A model generated the notes under the pieces. The model made no database searches, was not told the origin of the DNA, and saw nothing but the letters and a program-made list of their open reading frames with translations. 64,000 nucleotides of DNA from Flavobacterium dankookense (GTDB lineage: Bacteria > Bacteroidota > Bacteroidia > Flavobacteriales > Flavobacteriaceae), in the NCBI RefSeq assembly GCF_004362665.1, contig NZ_SNXR01000017.1, positions 62,001 to 126,000 of the forward strand, given 5' to 3'. The position numbers and the translations under genes were made by a program. This document shows, one piece after another, positions 1-7,314 of the stretch (its first letter is position 1; the number at the start of each line of letters is the position of its first letter).

Positions 1-1
1 A

Positions 2-1072
2 AATTTTAGCTTAAATCCTGGCGGAACTACGACTACAACTTCTATTGTTGTAACACCATTAGATGGAGGAATTGGATCGGTTTTCAACGGACCAACAGCT
101 TCTGGAAGTACAACCCAACAATTAAGTTATAACATAACTGGATTAAATCCTGCTTCTTGCTATACTTACAGAGTTGAGGCAAGTAATAGCGCAGTAAGTC
201 TTGTGCAATCGCCAATAGAAATGTTTTGTACAAATGACGCTAATTTTAATAAAACTCCAATCTATCATTTTGAATTTAATGGAAACACTCAGGAAAAAAG
301 AGATGCTTCATTAGCATTTGGTAATCCAAACTCAGGGTTTGTAAATAACAACACAGCCATTCGTTTAAACAATAATGTACAAGCATTAAATCTACCCTTT
401 TTGCCTCAAGGGTTTAAACCAAGAACTGTTGCAATTAGAGTGTTTTTCGAGTCAGGTGCTTTATCGCAAACTAATAATGTTTTTAGTTATGGAACAGCAA
501 CAGCCAGCCAGTCATTTGGTTATGATCAAGAAACAGCTTCTCAAGCAAATCACTATTATTGGTCAAATGACAACATTTTTTCCAATCCAGTTAATTTTGG
601 AACGTACTATACTATGGTGTTTGTTTATGACGGACTTGACACAAGAATTTATAAAGATGGTATTCAGGTTGATATCAGTTCAAACACACCAAATACCGTT
701 GGGACACTATTTAGATTGGGTAGAACAACTACTGGTTTAGGAGGATTTTTTAATGGTAGAGTAGATGATTTACGAATTTATAATGATACGCTGAGTGCAA
801 CAGAAGTGGCAGTTTTAACCAATTCATTATCAAATAATGATTTTTCTAATAATTTGAACTTCAGTTTGTATCCAAATCCTGCAAATTCTATTGTAAACAT
901 AAATTTAGAAACCGAACTAAAATCAGTTGAAATCTATTCTTTACAGGGACAAAAAGTGATTTCAACAACCGAAAAACAAGTTAATGTTTCAAATCTTTCT
1001 AATGGAATTTATATGATTAGGGTAGAAGATGTTGATGGCTTGTCAAATACCAAAAAATTAGTCATCAAATAA
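2..1072 (+). CDS. T9SS type A sorting protein with LamG-like domain (5' partial)
   Basis: The reading frame is open from the first bases of the window, so this is the C-terminal part of a larger secreted protein. The first 65 residues look like the end of a fibronectin-III-like module (TGLNPASCYTYRVEASNS). Next comes a concanavalin/LamG-like jelly-roll domain of about 170 residues ending in GRVDDLRIYNDTLSATEV. The last 75 residues are a typical type A Por secretion domain (FSLYPNPANSIVNINL ... LSNGIYMIRVEDVDG ... KKLVIK). It is expected to cross the outer membrane by type IX secretion and to stay on the surface or be released. The binding partner cannot be named. A hairpin terminator follows directly. 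Confidence 0.85.
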   Translation, partial: NFSLNPGGTTTTTSIVVTPLDGGIGSVFNGPTASGSTTQQLSYNITGLNPASCYTYRVEASNSAVSLVQSPIEMFCTNDANFNKTPIYHFEFNGNTQEKRDASLAFGNPNSGFVNNNTAIRLNNNVQALNLPFLPQGFKPRTVAIRVFFESGALSQTNNVFSYGTATASQSFGYDQETASQANHYYWSNDNIFSNPVNFGTYYTMVFVYDGLDTRIYKDGIQVDISSNTPNTVGTLFRLGRTTTGLGGFFNGRVDDLRIYNDTLSATEVAVLTNSLSNNDFSNNLNFSLYPNPANSIVNINLETELKSVEIYSLQGQKVISTTEKQVNVSNLSNGIYMIRVEDVDGLSNTKKLVIK

Positions 1073-1082
1073 GTTATAATTA

Positions 1083-1116
1083 AAAAAGCGTAACTAATAA
1101 CTAGTTACGTTTTTTT
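1083..1116 (+). terminator. Rho-independent terminator of the T9SS gene
   Basis: Seven-bp arms CGTAACT (1089-1095) and AGTTACG (1103-1109) are followed by a run of T, 11 bases after the stop codon. An A run in front of the stem could make it work in both directions. Confidence 0.75.
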
Positions 1117-1253
1117 AAAAATAAGTTAATAAATTTTTTATGAAATATTTTATTAAATACAGATTAGAAGTGACAATATTTCTGATTTATAGTATAATTA
1201 TGGTTATAGCTTTTATGTTATTTGTATAACAAGTAGGTTGTTTTTTGATTGTT

Positions 1254-1279
1254 AAAACCAAGTATTTATGCTTGGTTTT
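1254..1279 (-). terminator. Hairpin at the 3' end of the FabH-like gene
   Basis: Arms AAAACCAAG (1254-1262) and CTTGGTTTT (1271-1279) form a 9-bp stem overlapping the stop codon of the leftward gene. The T stretch is part of the stem rather than a separate tail, so strength is uncertain. Confidence 0.5.
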
Positions 1280-2336
1280 ATATTTTATACACAATCGCAT
1301 TCACATTCATACCTGCGCCAACTGAGGCAAAAATAATAACATCACCTTTATTAAGTGAGTGATTTTCTAGTTCGCCTTTTACTAATAAATCATAAAGTGT
1401 AGGAACGGTGGCAACACTTGAGTTACCCAATTTATGAATACTCATCGGCATAATGCCTTCGGGAGTTGCTTGCCCAAATAGTTTGTAAAAACGGTTGATA
1501 ATCGCCTCGTCCATTTTTTCATTGGCTTGGTGAATAAGTATTTTTTTCACTTGGTCAATACCAATGCCGCTTTTATCTAAACACGATTTCATGGCTTTTG
1601 GCACATTGCTCAATGCAAATTCATAAATTTTTCTACCGTGCATTTTTATGTAGCGAACATCAGGATCATGGTCTTTGTTGAACGAGTTGCCAAAGAAAAG
1701 ATAGTAAGCTTCGTCATAAGTAAACGTAGCCGTTTCGTGTGCTAAAATACCGCCTTCTTCTTCTGTTGCTTCTATCACTGTAGCACCAGCACCATCGGAG
1801 TAAATCATGCTATCGCGGTCGTGCATATCAACCACGCGCGAAAGCGTTTCGGCACCAATAACCAAACATTTTTTTGCCATTCCGGCTTTGATAAACGCTT
1901 GGGCTTGTATCACGCCTTCAACCCAACCAGGGCAACCAAAAAGCATGTCATAGCAAACGCAACTTGGGTTTTTAATTCGCAAATTATATTTTACTCTAGT
2001 AGCTAGAGTAGGCAGCAAATCGGCTTGAATAGCTCCTTTTTTTACATCGCCAAAATTGTGTGCAAAAATGATATAATCTAACGTTTCAGCATCAATATTA
2101 GCAGCTTCAATAGCTCTTCGTGCCGCTATAGTAGCAATGTCAGAAGTAGTTAAATCGTCCGAAGCATAACGGCGTTCTTCAATACCTGTAATATCATAAA
2201 ATTTTTCGGTAATGACTTCATTCGGCAACAGAAAAGGACTTCCGTCGTCATTAAGAAAAATATGTTTGGTAAAATCATTATTAGTAACAATCTCTGTTGG
2301 AATATAGCTTCCTGAACCTGTTATTTTTATGTTCAT
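1278..2336 (-). CDS. FabH-like 3-oxoacyl-ACP synthase III family protein
   Basis: This 352-residue thiolase-fold condensing enzyme keeps the full KAS III triad: Cys135 in FGCPGW, His269 in LIHQANEKM and Asn305 in GNSSVATVP. The family forms C-C bonds between an acyl-CoA starter and a malonyl-ACP or acyl acceptor. The N-terminal NIKITGSGSYIP and C-terminal VIIFASVGAGMNVNAIVY strands are also canonical. A long insertion around residues 25-45 and the FGCPGW active-site context differ from housekeeping FabH. It may therefore be one of the secondary KAS III enzymes of Bacteroidetes rather than the fatty-acid initiator. It stands alone, with no fab operon beside it. The substrate is inferred only at family level. 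Confidence 0.8.
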   Translation of the reverse strand: MNIKITGSGSYIPTEIVTNNDFTKHIFLNDDGSPFLLPNEVITEKFYDITGIEERRYASDDLTTSDIATIAARRAIEAANIDAETLDYIIFAHNFGDVKKGAIQADLLPTLATRVKYNLRIKNPSCVCYDMLFGCPGWVEGVIQAQAFIKAGMAKKCLVIGAETLSRVVDMHDRDSMIYSDGAGATVIEATEEEGGILAHETATFTYDEAYYLFFGNSFNKDHDPDVRYIKMHGRKIYEFALSNVPKAMKSCLDKSGIGIDQVKKILIHQANEKMDEAIINRFYKLFGQATPEGIMPMSIHKLGNSSVATVPTLYDLLVKGELENHSLNKGDVIIFASVGAGMNVNAIVYKI

Positions 2337-2474
2337 TTTCTAAAGTTAATGAATGACAATATGTAAAATTACTAATTAAATATGAATTAGAGTTAAATTA
2401 ATTACTATGCGCGCATATAATTATTGTATTATCATTTTTTTTACAAAATATTGATAATTATTCAATAGTAATAC

Positions 2475-2506
2475 TTGTTTTTTTAATAAGTATTATAATA
2501 TTTTTG
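2475..2506 (+). promoter_or_regulatory. Bacteroidetes-type promoter for the small T9SS gene
   Basis: TTG (2475-2477), 21 bases, then TATTTTTG (2499-2506) match the TTG-N19-21-TAnnTTTG consensus of the Bacteroidetes primary sigma factor. Transcription would start near 2510, giving a leader of only about 11 bases before the ATG at 2521. Confidence 0.65.
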
Positions 2507-2520
2507 TAAAAAAAATAAAT

Positions 2521-3207
2521 ATGAAAAAAAATTACTTACTTTTTTGTTTACTTTCTTTTGTTTTATCCTATTCACAAAATGATATATGTGCAAACTCAAT
2601 TTCTTTAACTCCAAATACTAATTGTGTTACAACAACTGGAACATTTAGTGGTTCGAGTAATACAGGAACAACCACAGCATGTTCGCCAACATCATTACAA
2701 GATGTTTGGTATAGTTTTATTGCTACCGATCCAACGATGAGTGTACAATTAACCAATGGTGTAGGAGTAAATTTAGGAATGGAAATCCTGTCAGGTTCAT
2801 GTGCTGGAAGTAGTTTTGTATGTGATAACAGTTCGACTAGTACTTCGAGTGAGTTTTACTTGAATAATAATTTCACGGTTGGCGAAACCTATTTCATAAG
2901 AGTATATCACACCGAAGCAGTATTATTAACAACTTCTTTCAATATTTGTGTTCAAAATCCAACACTATCTATAGAAGAGAATGCTTTAAATCAATTCAAA
3001 ATATATCCAAATCCAGCTACTGATTTTATCGATATTCAATATGATGGTATTTTATCAAAGGTAGAAATATATGATAGTATTGGAAAAATTGTAGCCAAAA
3101 CAGATAAAAATAGGATTGATATTTCTAATTTATCAATAGGTATTTATTTAGTAAAAATTGTCAACCAAAATGGTGGGGTTAGTACCAAGCGAATAATCAA
3201 AAAGTAA
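2521..3207 (+). CDS. Small secreted protein with T9SS type A sorting domain
   Basis: The 228-residue product starts with a signal peptide (MKKNYLLFCLLSFVLSYS, cleavage about residue 18-19). A beta-rich domain (about 20-145) resembles the PPC-like jelly-roll modules of many Bacteroidetes surface proteins: it begins NDICANSISLTPN and contains SLQDVWYSFIAT and GETYFIRVYH. The C-terminal 75 residues are a type A Por domain (FKIYPNPATDFIDIQY ... LSIGIYLVKIVNQNGG ... KRIIKK). It has its own promoter and a bidirectional terminator, so it is monocistronic. A catalytic function is not apparent; binding or adhesion is only inferred. Confidence 0.8.
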   Translation: MKKNYLLFCLLSFVLSYSQNDICANSISLTPNTNCVTTTGTFSGSSNTGTTTACSPTSLQDVWYSFIATDPTMSVQLTNGVGVNLGMEILSGSCAGSSFVCDNSSTSTSSEFYLNNNFTVGETYFIRVYHTEAVLLTTSFNICVQNPTLSIEENALNQFKIYPNPATDFIDIQYDGILSKVEIYDSIGKIVAKTDKNRIDISNLSIGIYLVKIVNQNGGVSTKRIIKK

Positions 3208-3222
3208 CTATTAAAAAGTAAA

Positions 3223-3247
3223 AAAAACGGAATTTAGTTCCGTTTTT
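3223..3247. terminator. Bidirectional terminator between convergent genes
   Basis: Arms AAAAACGGAA (3223-3232) and TTCCGTTTTT (3238-3247) give a 10-bp stem with a 5-base loop and T/A runs on both sides. It can end both the T9SS gene on the left and the truncated hemoglobin gene on the right. Confidence 0.8.
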
Positions 3248-3251
3248 TTTA

Positions 3252-3623
3252 TTATTGATTGGCAATTTTTATTTGCATTACTGTAGCAATATTGAGAGCT
3301 TGGGTTTTTATTTGTTCCGCTTTGCTTCCTTTAAAGTTTTCATCAACGGTGGTATAAAAATGGTCAAGCCAAATGGTAAACAGCTCAGGCGACAGGTGTT
3401 CCTTAGCATTCACATCCAAGTGAATTTGCGTTAAATTGTTGGTATAACCGCCAGTACCCAAAATGGCCTGCGACCAAAACGTAACCAATATAGGCAAATG
3501 TTCCTCGAGTTTTATCTTAACTACTTCCGTAAAAATATAACTGATGGATTCGTCTGCCAGTAGCTTTTTGTAAAATGCTTCAACTAATAAGTATAAATCG
3601 TCTTGGGTTTGAATGTCGTTCAT
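3252..3623 (-). CDS. Group III truncated hemoglobin
   Basis: The 123-residue length and the pattern LVEAFYKKLLADESISYIF ... HLPILVTFWSQAILG ... LFTIWLDHFYTTVDENFKG fit the 2-over-2 globins of group III. Tyr18 sits in the B-helix region. His68 in the F region is the best candidate for the proximal heme ligand, with His76 as the alternative. Such proteins bind O2 or NO in the cytoplasm and are linked to nitrosative stress or redox chemistry. The gene stands alone, so context adds nothing about its role. The family call is firm; the physiological role is not known. Confidence 0.8.
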   Translation of the reverse strand: MNDIQTQDDLYLLVEAFYKKLLADESISYIFTEVVKIKLEEHLPILVTFWSQAILGTGGYTNNLTQIHLDVNAKEHLSPELFTIWLDHFYTTVDENFKGSKAEQIKTQALNIATVMQIKIANQ

Positions 3624-3712
3624 TGCAACTAAATAAAAGACAAAGTTACTCGAATTAGCAATTGATAAAAATGATTTATATCATTCTTTAGAAAATTGTC
3701 TTTGTTTGTGGG

Positions 3713-3731
3713 CACGGATTGCAAATCCGCG
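3713..3731. repeat. REP-like palindrome
   Basis: CGGATT-gca-AATCCG (3715-3729) is a perfect 6-bp stem with a 3-base loop, flanked by GC-rich bases (GCA...CGC and CTATCGGG) in an otherwise AT-rich gap. It looks like one unit of a repetitive extragenic palindrome. Only one copy is visible here. Confidence 0.4.
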
Positions 3732-3756
3732 CTATCGGGTATAATTTCTTTTTATT

Positions 3757-4455
3757 TTAACTATGCCATTTTATAATTCCAATTTTTTCATCGTTTTGTT
3801 GTATATTTTTGAATTTCATATTTTTAAAATTTTCTATGAATTCAACTTTTTTAATTACCTCGTAAATATTTAAATTTTCATTAAACTTATTTATATCTAT
3901 TTTTATTGATATAAAATCTTTTTCTTTGAAATTTGTTAAATCTGTACTCTCAATTTTGAATCTACTAAAAAAAGTAAAATACTTAAACCCACTCGATCCT
4001 AGTGTATAATTATTATATGAAAGTGTGTCAAAGTATCTGTGTCCGTATGGTGGATCAACATATTCAGGAACTTTTTCAAATAGCAAATTTAAATTACATT
4101 TAGTTTTTTGGTCATTTTTTACAATTAAAATTTCATTTAGTGAAAATGTCAATTTTTCTGTAGAAATATTTTTTATAATAAATTCAATCCAATATTCTTC
4201 ACTATTGGAATATTTAAACAGCCTTGTTAATTCTTCCAGATTTATATGCTCATCTTCTATTTGTCTTTCAACTTTTATATTTGAATGCTCAATTACTCCA
4301 ATCTCAGTAATGAGCTCATTAATTTTTTTCAATTTAAAGCTAAGGTTATCCATATCGGCATTTTCATTTTTTTGCTTATTAAATGCATATACAAAAGCAA
4401 CGAAAAATAATAGAAAAATTAACGAAGAAATTATAATTATTGCATTCACTATCAT
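3757..4455 (-). CDS. Membrane-anchored hypothetical protein
   Basis: I do not recognise this 232-residue protein. It has one N-terminal membrane segment (residues 3-26, IVNAIIIISSLIFLLFFVAF). A short coiled-coil-prone stretch follows (about 35-75, KLKKINELITEIGVIEHS). Then comes a hydrophilic, beta-rich domain (about 85-215) with the run EYWIEFIIKNISTEKLTFSL, which recalls immunoglobulin-like 'tissue/transport' folds only vaguely. It is the first gene downstream of the attC-like site at 4492-4625 on the same strand and starts about 40 bases after it. It could therefore be cargo of the same accessory island. A terminator is not evident. Confidence 0.55.
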   Translation of the reverse strand: MIVNAIIIISSLIFLLFFVAFVYAFNKQKNENADMDNLSFKLKKINELITEIGVIEHSNIKVERQIEDEHINLEELTRLFKYSNSEEYWIEFIIKNISTEKLTFSLNEILIVKNDQKTKCNLNLLFEKVPEYVDPPYGHRYFDTLSYNNYTLGSSGFKYFTFFSRFKIESTDLTNFKEKDFISIKIDINKFNENLNIYEVIKKVEFIENFKNMKFKNIQQNDEKIGIIKWHS

Positions 4456-4491
4456 AGTTTATTTTTTTGCGAATTTTTGGCAAATACTAGC

Positions 4492-4625
4492 AGCTAACGT
4501 TTTGCAGCTACAAGAAGTTGGCGATTTCGGAGACGTAAACTGTCTGCCACCACTGAACATGATACGAAGCACAAAACTTCATTGAACCACTGAACCGCCA
4601 ATTTCTTGTAGGTGCTGTTATACGC
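4492..4625 (-). mobile_element. attC-like integron recombination site
   Basis: Read on the minus strand, the 134-base segment begins GCGTATAAC (4625-4617) and ends ACGTTAGCT (4500-4492). These are the TAAC ... GTTA boundaries of an integron attC. Just inside lie long imperfect complementary arms: cgccaatttcttgtag (4596-4611) pairs with ctacaagaagttggcg (4508-4523) at 15 of 16 positions. A variable centre contains two GTTCAGTGG repeats. The site starts 5 bases after the RES gene's stop codon, where a cassette attC belongs. The outer boxes do not match the strict RYYYAAC/GTTRRRY consensus, and no integrase gene lies in the window, so the call is inferential. Confidence 0.55.
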
Positions 4626-5765
4626 TTTTTTATTCAATTGATTTGGGTTGAATTGATTCCAATATTCTTTCAATTTGTCCAAATTTAGTATTCTGATATG
4701 GTGCTTTTAAGTCTTCATTTACTTCAACTGTAATTGGTCGCATTGATATCTCCATTTCTTCTACTGGTATTTTTTCACTTGTCATTTGTGGCAATACTAA
4801 TGACGAATACATATATGAAATAGGATTTGTTAATTTGATATTCGCCTTTAGTTCATCACAAAATCCTTTATCCCTGCTTTTCTTTATCGGTATGACAAGG
4901 TTTGAAAAATTTCCAAAATGAAGTACAGGAATTTTACCATTGTATTTAGTAGAGAAAAATCTTACTCCATCAAGTTCTTTATGATTTACAATCCATTGCA
5001 ATAATAATTGCGGGATTATATATTCAGGTTTGAAGGGTGCTTCCCTATGAAATACTACATTTGATACTGCTGCTTGTAATGGCCAAGTTGCAATAAATTG
5101 GATTATTAGAAATGCTGACATTTCATCAATATCTCCATCTTTATCAAAACCAATAAACGATAATGCTTGACTAGTATGATTAAGATTTAAAAATTTAAGC
5201 TTACAATCTTTTAAGTCATAGCGAGAAAACTGAACTTTATCAAAATCAGGCTTGCCCAGTTCCTCCCAACATAGATAAGTTGAATTTGCTAAATAAAGAC
5301 ACGGAATCCCTGGTAAACTATACCTTTGAGAACTGACTAAATGTCTTTTTTCAAAAGGAATGTGAAACATTTCTTCTCTTTTAAAAAGAACATCAGAACC
5401 TATTCTTGCCCTATAAAATTGTTCAGGTTCTTTTATACTTGAAATGTTAGTCACGCCTTCCTTAATTAAAAGATATTTCTTTATTTGCTCAAGCCCCTCT
5501 TCAAATATTTTGTATGCACCTATTGTATCTCCATTTAAAAACGTCTTGATGGCATTAAGAATTGCTTTTGAAAGTTGTTCAATGTTGGGTTGAATTGTTT
5601 GCAACTTTTCCTTCAGTCTACCATCGAATGATTCTACTTCAGATAGGAATTTTTCAATTATTTCCTTTTGATGCAAAAGAAAGTCATCACCAATTCTAAC
5701 CTTTGGTATTTTAAAAAAATCTGAATTAAATCTTTTTTCGTTGGTCATTTTAAAATTGCACATAA
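4498..5765 (-). mobile_element. Presumptive integron gene cassette carrying the RES gene
   Basis: If the attC-like site is real, the cassette runs from the G|TT step at 5766/5765 (GTTATGTGC on the minus strand, 5766-5758) to the G|TT step at 4498/4497. Its 5' end, GTTATGTGC, is complementary at 7 of 9 positions to its own distal box GCGTATAAC (4625-4617). That is what a circularised cassette requires. The segment holds one gene and almost no spare DNA, again typical of cassettes. Confidence 0.45.
4630..5748 (-). CDS. RES-domain protein (putative NAD+-degrading toxin-like enzyme)
   Basis: The central part carries the RES signature: an Arg in FYRARIG (about residue 113 of the protein), RYSLPGIPCLYLANST with Arg and Ser, and a Glu pair in YLCWEELG (about 162). 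RES enzymes phosphorolyse or hydrolyse NAD+ and are usually toxins paired with a DUF2384 Xre antitoxin. The protein has a helical N-terminal region of about 100 residues and a C-terminal extension, making it longer (372 residues) than classic 150-230-residue RES toxins. I place the start at 5748 (MTNEKRF), because the upstream ATG at 5772 lies across the presumed cassette boundary GTTATGTGC. No canonical antitoxin is adjacent; the next gene upstream is an unrelated-looking helix-turn-helix protein. Confidence 0.65.
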   Translation of the reverse strand: MTNEKRFNSDFFKIPKVRIGDDFLLHQKEIIEKFLSEVESFDGRLKEKLQTIQPNIEQLSKAILNAIKTFLNGDTIGAYKIFEEGLEQIKKYLLIKEGVTNISSIKEPEQFYRARIGSDVLFKREEMFHIPFEKRHLVSSQRYSLPGIPCLYLANSTYLCWEELGKPDFDKVQFSRYDLKDCKLKFLNLNHTSQALSFIGFDKDGDIDEMSAFLIIQFIATWPLQAAVSNVVFHREAPFKPEYIIPQLLLQWIVNHKELDGVRFFSTKYNGKIPVLHFGNFSNLVIPIKKSRDKGFCDELKANIKLTNPISYMYSSLVLPQMTSEKIPVEEMEISMRPITVEVNEDLKAPYQNTKFGQIERILESIQPKSIE

Positions 5766-5788
5766 CTCGCATATAAGCGAATGTTCCG

Positions 5789-5806
5789 TTTGTAAATGTT
5801 TACAAA
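5789..5806. promoter_or_regulatory. Perfect 18-bp palindrome, candidate operator
   Basis: TTTGTAAA-TG-TTTACAAA is fully symmetric apart from the 2-base centre. A related half-site (CGTTTGTAAGCATTTG, 5817-5832) follows. It sits 3' of the helix-turn-helix gene and about 40 bases upstream of the RES gene start, where a regulator of the RES gene could bind. An AT-rich hairpin is the alternative reading. Confidence 0.4.
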
Positions 5807-5859
5807 TGCTTAGTGTCGTTTGTAAGCATTTGTTGTAAATATAAAAAAAATCCCAACAA

Positions 5860-6228
5860 CTAATCCGTTACTTTATGAATCCCTTTATAAACCTTCAATT
5901 GGGTTTCTAATGATTTTATGTATTCTTCCTTTTCTAGCAGTTGGACTTTCAGTGCTTTTTCGGCTTTGGTTTCATAGGGTATGTTGAGTTGTTCGCCTAG
6001 TTCCATCAAAAAATTGTGCTTCACTGCAAGGCTAATCCGCCAAAGGATATTAAACTGAAAGGATGGTTGCTTAAAATATTGGTTGAATGTAGTAGGTAAA
6101 ATACCTAAAAAAGTAGAAACGTACGATTTCTTTATTTTATTCTTTTCTACATGAAATTGAACGTAGTTACCCAAATGTTTTGGATCGCCTTTTCTTGTTT
6201 TTTGATATCGTTTGCTATTGTCAATCAT
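5860..6228 (-). CDS. Small helix-turn-helix protein with C-terminal coiled coil
   Basis: The 122-residue product has a basic N-terminus (KRYQKTRKGDPKHLGNYVQFHVEKNKIKK, shown here only as positions 6-34). A helix-turn-helix-like region follows at about 34-80, with SYVSTFLGILPTTFNQYFKQ fitting an Xre-type pair of helices. A charged coiled coil sits at about 90-118. It is probably a DNA-binding regulator. Its promoter is next to an array of ten 22-bp repeats, suggesting that it binds them. It lies upstream of the RES gene on the same strand but lacks the DUF2384 features of known RES antitoxins, so partnership is open. Confidence 0.6.
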   Translation of the reverse strand: MIDNSKRYQKTRKGDPKHLGNYVQFHVEKNKIKKSYVSTFLGILPTTFNQYFKQPSFQFNILWRISLAVKHNFLMELGEQLNIPYETKAEKALKVQLLEKEEYIKSLETQLKVYKGIHKVTD

Positions 6229-6250
6229 ACTTTTAGTGCTATTGTTGGAA

Positions 6251-6258
6251 CAAAAATA
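6251..6258 (-). promoter_or_regulatory. -7 box of the helix-turn-helix gene
   Basis: On the minus strand TATTTTTG (6258-6251) matches TAnnTTTG and would start transcription about 19 bases before the ATG at 6228. No clear TTG lies at -33. The 22-bp repeat array starts about 40 bases upstream, the normal place for activator or repressor sites. Confidence 0.5.
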
Positions 6259-6298
6259 ATAAAATAATCCATAAATAAAACTCTTTTTTACTTATTTG

Positions 6299-6518
6299 TT
6301 GGTTTTTATACCTAACTAAGTTGGTTATTATAACCAAATTAGTTGGTTGTTTTAACTAACTATATTAGTTGCTATAACCAGTATAGTTGGTTATTATAAC
6401 TAATTATATTGGTTGTTATACGTAATAAAATTAGTGCTTATAACTAAGCTAGTTGGTTGTTATAACTAACTATATTGGTTTTTATACATAAGTTACTTGG
6501 TTCTTATGCCATAGTTTT
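6299..6518. repeat. Ten tandem imperfect 22-bp repeats (iteron or operator array)
   Basis: Units begin at 6299, 6321, 6343, 6365, 6387, 6409, 6431, 6453, 6475 and 6497, every step exactly 22 bp. Consensus is TTGGTTnTTATAACTAAnTA plus two loose bases. Positions 8-17 (TTATAACTAA) are the best conserved; position 7 and position 18 are essentially free. Each unit is a near-palindrome: the copy at 6321-6337 has 8-bp arms around one base. A 22-bp period puts all copies on roughly the same face of the helix. The array is bounded by the promoter of the helix-turn-helix gene and the terminator of the next gene. No spacer variation of CRISPR type is present. Confidence 0.85.
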
Positions 6519-6571
6519 TATTTTTAAACATTGAAAATCAATTATTTAAAACTAAAATTTTAGGCATAAAA

Positions 6572-6595
6572 AAAGCGCCTCTTTCGAAGCGCTTT
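6572..6595 (-). terminator. Terminator of the orphan helical gene
   Basis: Arms AAAGCGC (6572-6578) and GCGCTTT (6589-6595) are followed on the minus strand by a long T run (complement of 6568-6574). It ends the leftward gene at 6616. Confidence 0.8.
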
Positions 6596-6615
6596 ACTTA
6601 ATAGTTTGTTGTTTT

Positions 6616-7107
6616 TTAGCTGTTTGGATCGGTTGCTGGTTTGCCCGGTCCGCCTTGTCCCGCAAAGCGTTGTTTTAACTGATTGTGAATTGCATCAGCA
6701 CCTGGAACACCAGCATCTGCGGCAGAACTAAATAGTTTGTACAGTGCTAGGGCAGAGGTATAGGCCTCGCTTCCAGCCAGTAGTTGGGTGTCTTCCAGCT
6801 TTTCTAATAATTGTTTTACTAGAATAATGATTTCGTCGAGCTGGGTAAACAAGGTCATGTCGTTTTGAATACTCGGAACCGATACATACGACGGAATGAG
6901 TTGCACATTGTTTACTCCAGCATGGATGGCGTCTTCGGTAAAAGCTTTGTTGTTAACATCAATAGCAGGTAACGCGATGCGCTCCTCAATGGTTAGCCCT
7001 GTAAGGAATGGCAGGTTGGTGTTGATGGTTTGAAGTGCGGTTTTAACGGCAGTGATTTGCGTTGTTGTTGCTGTAATGTTCATACGATTGTTAGATAAAT
7101 TTGACAT
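6616..7107 (-). CDS. Orphan cytoplasmic helical protein with Gly/Pro-rich tail
   Basis: I cannot assign this 163-residue protein to a named family. It has no signal peptide or membrane segment. Most of it is predicted helical (TQITAVKTALQTINTNLPFL; LDEIIILVKQLLEKLEDTQLL). The C-terminus is a low-complexity GQGGPGKPATDPNS tail. The start at 7107 gives MSNLSNN; MNITATT, eight residues on, is an alternative. It has its own terminator and sits beside the repeat array and the helix-turn-helix gene, so it may belong to the same accessory module. Confidence 0.5.
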   Translation of the reverse strand: MSNLSNNRMNITATTTQITAVKTALQTINTNLPFLTGLTIEERIALPAIDVNNKAFTEDAIHAGVNNVQLIPSYVSVPSIQNDMTLFTQLDEIIILVKQLLEKLEDTQLLAGSEAYTSALALYKLFSSAADAGVPGADAIHNQLKQRFAGQGGPGKPATDPNS

Positions 7108-7235
7108 ATAATAATTATTTATTTTTTAATGGGTAAAAAGTAAATCGTTTTTTTATAACGCAAATCCCTAAAATTGCCGTCACATCTTGATAAGTGATAT
7201 TATTTTTATTTCAAGTCATAAAACACAAAAAAAAA

Positions 7236-7268
7236 GGTTTCAAGTAAAAAACTTGAAACCCTTTTTTT
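7236..7268. terminator. Strong bidirectional terminator after gcvP
   Basis: A perfect 9-bp stem GGTTTCAAG (7236-7244) / CTTGAAACC (7252-7260) has an A run before it and a T run after it. On the minus strand it follows gcvP by about 90 bases. Confidence 0.8.
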
Positions 7269-7314
7269 TAGTGATTAATTATCAATGATTAATTACTAAT
7301 GATAAATCATTAAC

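Noticed and set aside
3252-3623. Group I or II truncated hemoglobin
   Set aside because: The length, the WSQAILG segment and the WLDHFYTTVDENFKG helix fit group III better.
4025-4585. 186-codon open frame on the plus strand
   Set aside because: It lies antisense to the membrane-anchored gene and crosses the attC-like site. Its composition reflects AT-rich antisense sequence.
4494-4682. Possible 62-residue gene on the minus strand
   Set aside because: It is an open frame running through the attC-like palindrome and the end of the RES gene. It has no protein-like features.
5748-5772. Start of the RES gene at 5772
   Set aside because: This ATG lies across the presumed cassette boundary. The ATG at 5748 gives a normal start and keeps the gene inside the cassette.
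6299-6518. CRISPR array
   Set aside because: Repeats are directly contiguous with a 22-bp period and have no unique spacers, and there are no cas genes.
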